DNA of 64,000 nucleotides, taken from assembly GCA_934281605.1 (NCBI GenBank), contig CAKQXD010000004.1, positions 140,736 through 204,735 of the forward strand. Reading direction: 5' to 3'. Source of the stretch: an uncultured Clostridia bacterium (GTDB taxonomy: Bacteria > Bacillota > Clostridia > Peptostreptococcales > Anaerovoracaceae). This document shows, one piece after another, positions 61,595-64,000 of the stretch. The translations under genes were made by a program, and so were the position numbers. Under the pieces are notes generated by a model, which was given only the letters and a program-made list of their open reading frames with translations, was not told the DNA's origin and did not search any database. Positions within the stretch are counted from its first letter, which is position 1, and the number at the start of each line of letters is the position of its first letter.

Positions 61595-62137
61595 ATGAAA
61601 AAAATATTAATTGTTTTACTGGCCATGGTATTTGCATTTTCACTTGCAGCCTGTGGCGGCGGTGGCGACAAGGACGGCGATAGCGGGAAAGACAAGAAAG
61701 CAGAACGCGTCACAACAGCGAGCGGAGCTATTTCTGTAGAAGCGCTGGATATGCCTGACTATATCACACAGGCGAAAGACGACGATGAAGATATCCTTAT
61801 GGCAAAGGAAGGAGAAGGATACGGTGTCGGTGACTATGTACTGATCAGCGGCATTTCCAAGGACGATCAGACAAGCTTGAGCTATCCTTCTTATGTAAAG
61901 GGACAGGAATATACACTTGATATGCTTCTGTCAGATTTCCAGAATAAAAACCCGTACAAAACTTATACCAAAACCAAGATCGGTGATCAGGAATACGTTC
62001 TCTTAGATGAGGATTCTAACCGATACTATTATACGGTGACCAACAATTACCCTGTTCTCATTCAGGTGATTGGCGAATCCATGCAGGATAACGAAGCCGT
62101 AACAAAATCACTGGAATCGATCCAGTATAATTACTAA
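61595..62137 (+). CDS. Small lipoprotein of unknown function
   Basis: 180 residues. Signal peptide with lipobox LAAC (Cys20), Gly/Asp/Lys linker, then a single compact domain (about 45-180) of mixed beta character with many Asp, Tyr and Lys. TATAAT at about 61545 and GGAGAGGAG before the ATG. No family recognised. Confidence 0.7.
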   Translation: MKKILIVLLAMVFAFSLAACGGGGDKDGDSGKDKKAERVTTASGAISVEALDMPDYITQAKDDDEDILMAKEGEGYGVGDYVLISGISKDDQTSLSYPSYVKGQEYTLDMLLSDFQNKNPYKTYTKTKIGDQEYVLLDEDSNRYYYTVTNNYPVLIQVIGESMQDNEAVTKSLESIQYNY

Positions 62138-62178
62138 GACCCTCTTGTTTTACGATTGCTGCAACCATACGAGGTTAG

Positions 62179-62248
62179 ACCCGATGGCGTTGTGGTGCGC
62201 TCCCTTTGATGGGAGCACACCATTGTTCAAACGCTTTCGGGTTTTTTT
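62179..62248 (+). terminator. Elongated terminator after the lipoprotein gene
   Basis: Outer stem ACCCGA/TCGGGT, middle GCGTT/AACGC, and inner GGTGCGCTCCC/GGGAGCACACC stem-loop, then T7. Unusually long for a terminator; a small RNA from the 3' UTR is possible. Confidence 0.7.
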
Positions 62249-62306
62249 CTCTGCGCAGATCTGAGTTCATCTTTATCAGACAAACTTTTTTATTTTACAT
62301 GACCTC

Positions 62307-62357
62307 TTGCTTTTTTTTAGAAGCAGCGTTATAATGTTTTCGACATATGTCGGAAAC
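62307..62357 (+). promoter_or_regulatory. Promoter with palindromic operator for the DUF134-NifX gene
   Basis: TTGCTT (62307-62312), 17-bp spacer, TATAAT (62330-62335), then a 22-bp near-palindrome 62336-62357 with perfect core CGACATATGTCG (62341-62352) at the expected start site. The DUF134 HTH protein encoded downstream is the natural candidate to bind it. Confidence 0.7.
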
Positions 62358-62475
62358 GTAACAAGAGAAACCCATAAAACATTACTACATTTAGGCAAAG
62401 TCAGCGGGCGGGCGCTGCACCCGCAAAACCAAAAGCACCGCTCACTCATGCAAACAATACCGAAAGGAGATACTC

Positions 62476-63369
62476 ATGGCAAGACCCAAACGATGCCGAC
62501 GCATCTGCACCGAACCCGACTTTGACGCCTTTGCACCATACGGGATCCCGTGCGCGGAAACCGTGACGCTGACGGTCGAAGAATACGAAACGATCCGTCT
62601 CATCGACCTGGAGCACTGCACTCATCAGCAGTGCGCGCAGCAGATGGACATCTCCCGGACGACGGTGACGGAGCTTTACGAATCGGCCCGCTACAAGATC
62701 GCAGACAGCATCATTGGAGGCAAGACTTTGGTGATTTCCGGCGGGAATTACCGGCTTTGCGACGGGACAGCGGCCTTCTGCTGCCAGCGGCGCTGCCGGG
62801 ACATGGCGGCGGCTGGGAGTTTCGAGAACACATGCCAGGCTTTGCAAACGAAAGGAGAACACACAATGCGTATCGCAGTGACTTATGAAAACGGAGCTGT
62901 ATTCCAGCACTTCGGACACACACAGGAATTCAAGATCTACGACGTGGAGAACGGCAAGGTGCTCACGTCGGAGGTGGTCGGCACCAACGGTCAGGGGCAC
63001 GGTGCGCTGGCGGATTTCTTATCTTCTGCAAAGGTGGACGCCCTCATTTGCGGCGGGATCGGCGGCGGCGCGCAGCAGGCTTTAAAGACAGCCGGGATTC
63101 AGCTGTACGGCGGGGTGCGCGGTCCGGCGGATGATGCAGTGGAAGCACTGCTGGAAGGGAAAATCGTAGTAACCAGCAATCCGACCTGCGCCGGACACGG
63201 GCATGATCACGGCGAAGGCGGGCACTCCTGCGGCAGTGGGCACGGGCATAGTCACAAAGATGGACACTCCTGCGGCAGCCACGGCGGTACGGGGCACTCC
63301 TGTGGTAGCCACAGCGAAGGTCAGGAACACTCCTGCGGCGGCCATGGAGGCAGCTGCGGCAGCCACTAG
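62476..63369 (+). CDS. DUF134 HTH protein fused to NifX/NifB-like cofactor-binding domain
   Basis: 297 residues. Residues 1-110 are DUF134 (RPKRCRRIC; LTVEEYETIRLIDLEHCTHQQCAQQMDISRTT HTH). From Met131 begins a full dinitrogenase iron-molybdenum cofactor family domain (MRIAVTYENGAVFQHFGHT). The last 60 residues are a Gly/His/Cys/Ser-rich tail with repeated GHSCGSH units, metal-binding in character. An internal ribosome site precedes Met131, so a free NifX-like protein may also be made. Not evidence for nitrogen fixation. Confidence 0.85.
   Translation: MARPKRCRRICTEPDFDAFAPYGIPCAETVTLTVEEYETIRLIDLEHCTHQQCAQQMDISRTTVTELYESARYKIADSIIGGKTLVISGGNYRLCDGTAAFCCQRRCRDMAAAGSFENTCQALQTKGEHTMRIAVTYENGAVFQHFGHTQEFKIYDVENGKVLTSEVVGTNGQGHGALADFLSSAKVDALICGGIGGGAQQALKTAGIQLYGGVRGPADDAVEALLEGKIVVTSNPTCAGHGHDHGEGGHSCGSGHGHSHKDGHSCGSHGGTGHSCGSHSEGQEHSCGGHGGSCGSH
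62851..62868 (+). promoter_or_regulatory. Internal ribosome site at the NifX-domain junction
   Basis: AAAGGAG (62851-62857), eight bases, ATG (62866-62868). It could start a separate 167-residue protein ending at 63369. Confidence 0.6.
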
Positions 63370-63459
63370 ATCGGTACTAGACCCGATCGGATCCGATTCA
63401 ATGCAATGCACTGAATCGCAATTCCATAAATTGTAATTCCACTTTTTGTAGCAATATCG

Positions 63460-63499
63460 CCCTCTCCAATCATAGTTTCCGGGGAGGGTGTTCCTTTTT
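63460..63499 (+). terminator. Intrinsic terminator after the DUF134-NifX gene
   Basis: CCCTCTCC pairs with GGGGAGGG (one wobble), followed by TGTTCCTTTTTC. A further CGATTCA/TGAATCG hairpin lies near 63394-63419. Confidence 0.65.
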
Positions 63500-63601
63500 C
63501 TCAAAAATCTCAACTGCATTATCCGAAATTTCAACTCAAAATCCCCCCGATGCAATCCTCCGCCCTCTCCTCCTCTCCCACCTTGTAACGATATCATACC
63601 A

Positions 63602-64000
63602 TTCAGCGGAGCTCAGGGGCGAGTCCTGCATTATCTGCTGGACCACCCGGATGAAGAAATCTTTCAGAAGGACATCGAAGAAGAATTCGGGCTGCGCCCT
63701 TCCACCGCGACCACCCTGTTGCAGAGCATGGAGCGCAAGGGACTCCTGCGCCGGGAACCATCCGAAAAAGACGCCCGGTATAAGAAGCTGACCCTGACGC
63801 CGGGGGCCGAAAAACACCGGGGAGCGCTCTTTGCAGAAATGAGCCAGCTGACCGAAAAGCTGGCCGGCAGCATAGCGCCGGACGACCTGAAAACCTGGCA
63901 AAAAGTCACCGAACAAATGATAAAAAATCTGATTTTGCCAAAGCAGGACAAAAGAAAAACGCCGCAAACTGCGACGTTTCAAACTGCTTTTTCTATGAAG
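63602..64000 (+). pseudogene. 5'-truncated MarR-family regulator, running off the window
   Basis: An open frame with clear MarR winged-HTH sequence (SGAQGRVLHYLLDH; QKDIEEEFGLRPSTATTLLQSMERKGLL; DARYKKLTLTPGAE) but no start codon and no first helix: the in-frame sequence upstream is Pro-rich non-family sequence. It may be a decayed gene or have lost its 5' end by rearrangement. The frame continues past 64000. Confidence 0.6.

Larger units (their letters stand above)
1326..63836. repeat. Dispersed 8-bp word CTTTGCAG / CTGCAAAG (about 55 copies)
   Basis: Hand scan of both strands finds the word about 55 times, about 27 as CTTTGCAG and 28 as CTGCAAAG. Example starts: 1326, 2775, 3874, 5856, 6470, 9578, 11675, 14519, 14692, 15680, 16608, 17939, 17953, 21430, 21681, 21898, 22261, 22714, 22977, 23041, 23150, 23197, 23686, 26940, 28416, 29210, 29360, 30588, 32686, 36268, 37838, 40476, 41653, 44277, 44319, 45009, 45461, 45482, 46851, 47408, 47831, 52259, 52587, 54117, 54153, 55912, 56026, 57303, 59758, 60999, 61074, 61171, 63026, 63829. 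About 2 are expected by chance in 64 kb. It lies in genes and between genes and is read in several frames. Variants with the first base changed to A or G are rare (about 3). Function unknown. Confidence 0.85.

Noticed and set aside
63203..63366. Tandem DNA repeats at the end of the DUF134-NifX gene
   Set aside because: The periodicity is explained by the Gly-His-Ser-Cys-rich peptide; it is better described as a metal-binding tail than as a separate repeat element.
62476..63369. NifX-like domain as a sign of nitrogen fixation
   Set aside because: The same domain is common in non-diazotrophic anaerobes and no nif genes are present.

Overview
The window looks like a chromosomal segment of a strictly anaerobic Firmicute of class Clostridia (Eubacteriales). 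The evidence is gene content and signals: hydF and hydG for [FeFe]-hydrogenase, a rubredoxin/rubrerythrin peroxide-defence protein, 3-hydroxybutyryl-CoA dehydrogenase, class B DnaJ behind a perfect CIRCE element, DUF1846, DUF1934 and DUF1847 proteins, strong GGAGG ribosome sites, and consensus TTGACA/TATAAT promoters. I cannot name the genus. No rRNA, tRNA, CRISPR array, transposase or phage gene was seen.

Layout. 0.2-4.7 kb: orphan ketoacyl synthase, divergent LysR regulator, AMP-forming acyl-CoA ligase. 5-8 kb: orphan GHKL-type membrane kinase, then an ECF substrate-binding subunit overlapping a metal-dependent hydrolase. 8.1-12.8 kb: housekeeping operon prfA-tsaC-rpiB-upp-tyrS. 12.9-16.7 kb: amino-acid exporter, Cmk-like kinase, and an lrgA-lrgB-GntR-HAD operon with a clear promoter and operator. 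16.8-17.2 kb: candidate small RNA and rpmE. 17.4-25.6 kb: lipoprotein, hydF, hydG, prmC, DUF1385, rho. 25.9-31 kb: two large cell-surface proteins. 31-36 kb: 3-hydroxyacyl-CoA dehydrogenase, AEC carrier, DUF1846, a 30-residue membrane peptide, DUF1934, hsp33. 36-41 kb: HtrA, TraX, DnaJ with an elaborate leader, methyltransferase. 41.4-43 kb: a flavin reductase-rubredoxin-rubrerythrin fusion with a PerR-like repressor. 43-48.5 kb: decayed esterase gene, MMPL exporter pair with TetR repressor. 48.5-50 kb: DUF4143-type ATPase preceded by three 33-bp repeats. 50-59.2 kb: an aromatic amino-acid operon (aroF-tyrA-aroB-aroA-aroC-pheA-aroE/K) with a Phe/Tyr leader-peptide attenuator. 59.4-63.4 kb: DUF1847, larC, lipoprotein, DUF134-NifX fusion. 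The right edge holds a 5'-truncated MarR-like reading frame.

The most unusual signals are: (1) an asymmetric 8-bp word, CTTTGCAG, found by hand count about 55 times on both strands and in several reading frames where about 2 are expected; (2) low-complexity inserts interrupting several conserved enzymes (KAS, LysR, AroA, AroC, AroE), some carrying that word; (3) a structured leader with switch-like alternative pairing and an intrinsic terminator between a CIRCE promoter and dnaJ; (4) leader-peptide attenuation of an aromatic operon; (5) two in-frame gene fusions that each keep a perfect internal ribosome site at the junction.

All coordinates and counts were made by eye; promoter, operator and RNA-structure calls are pattern matches without folding or expression data.
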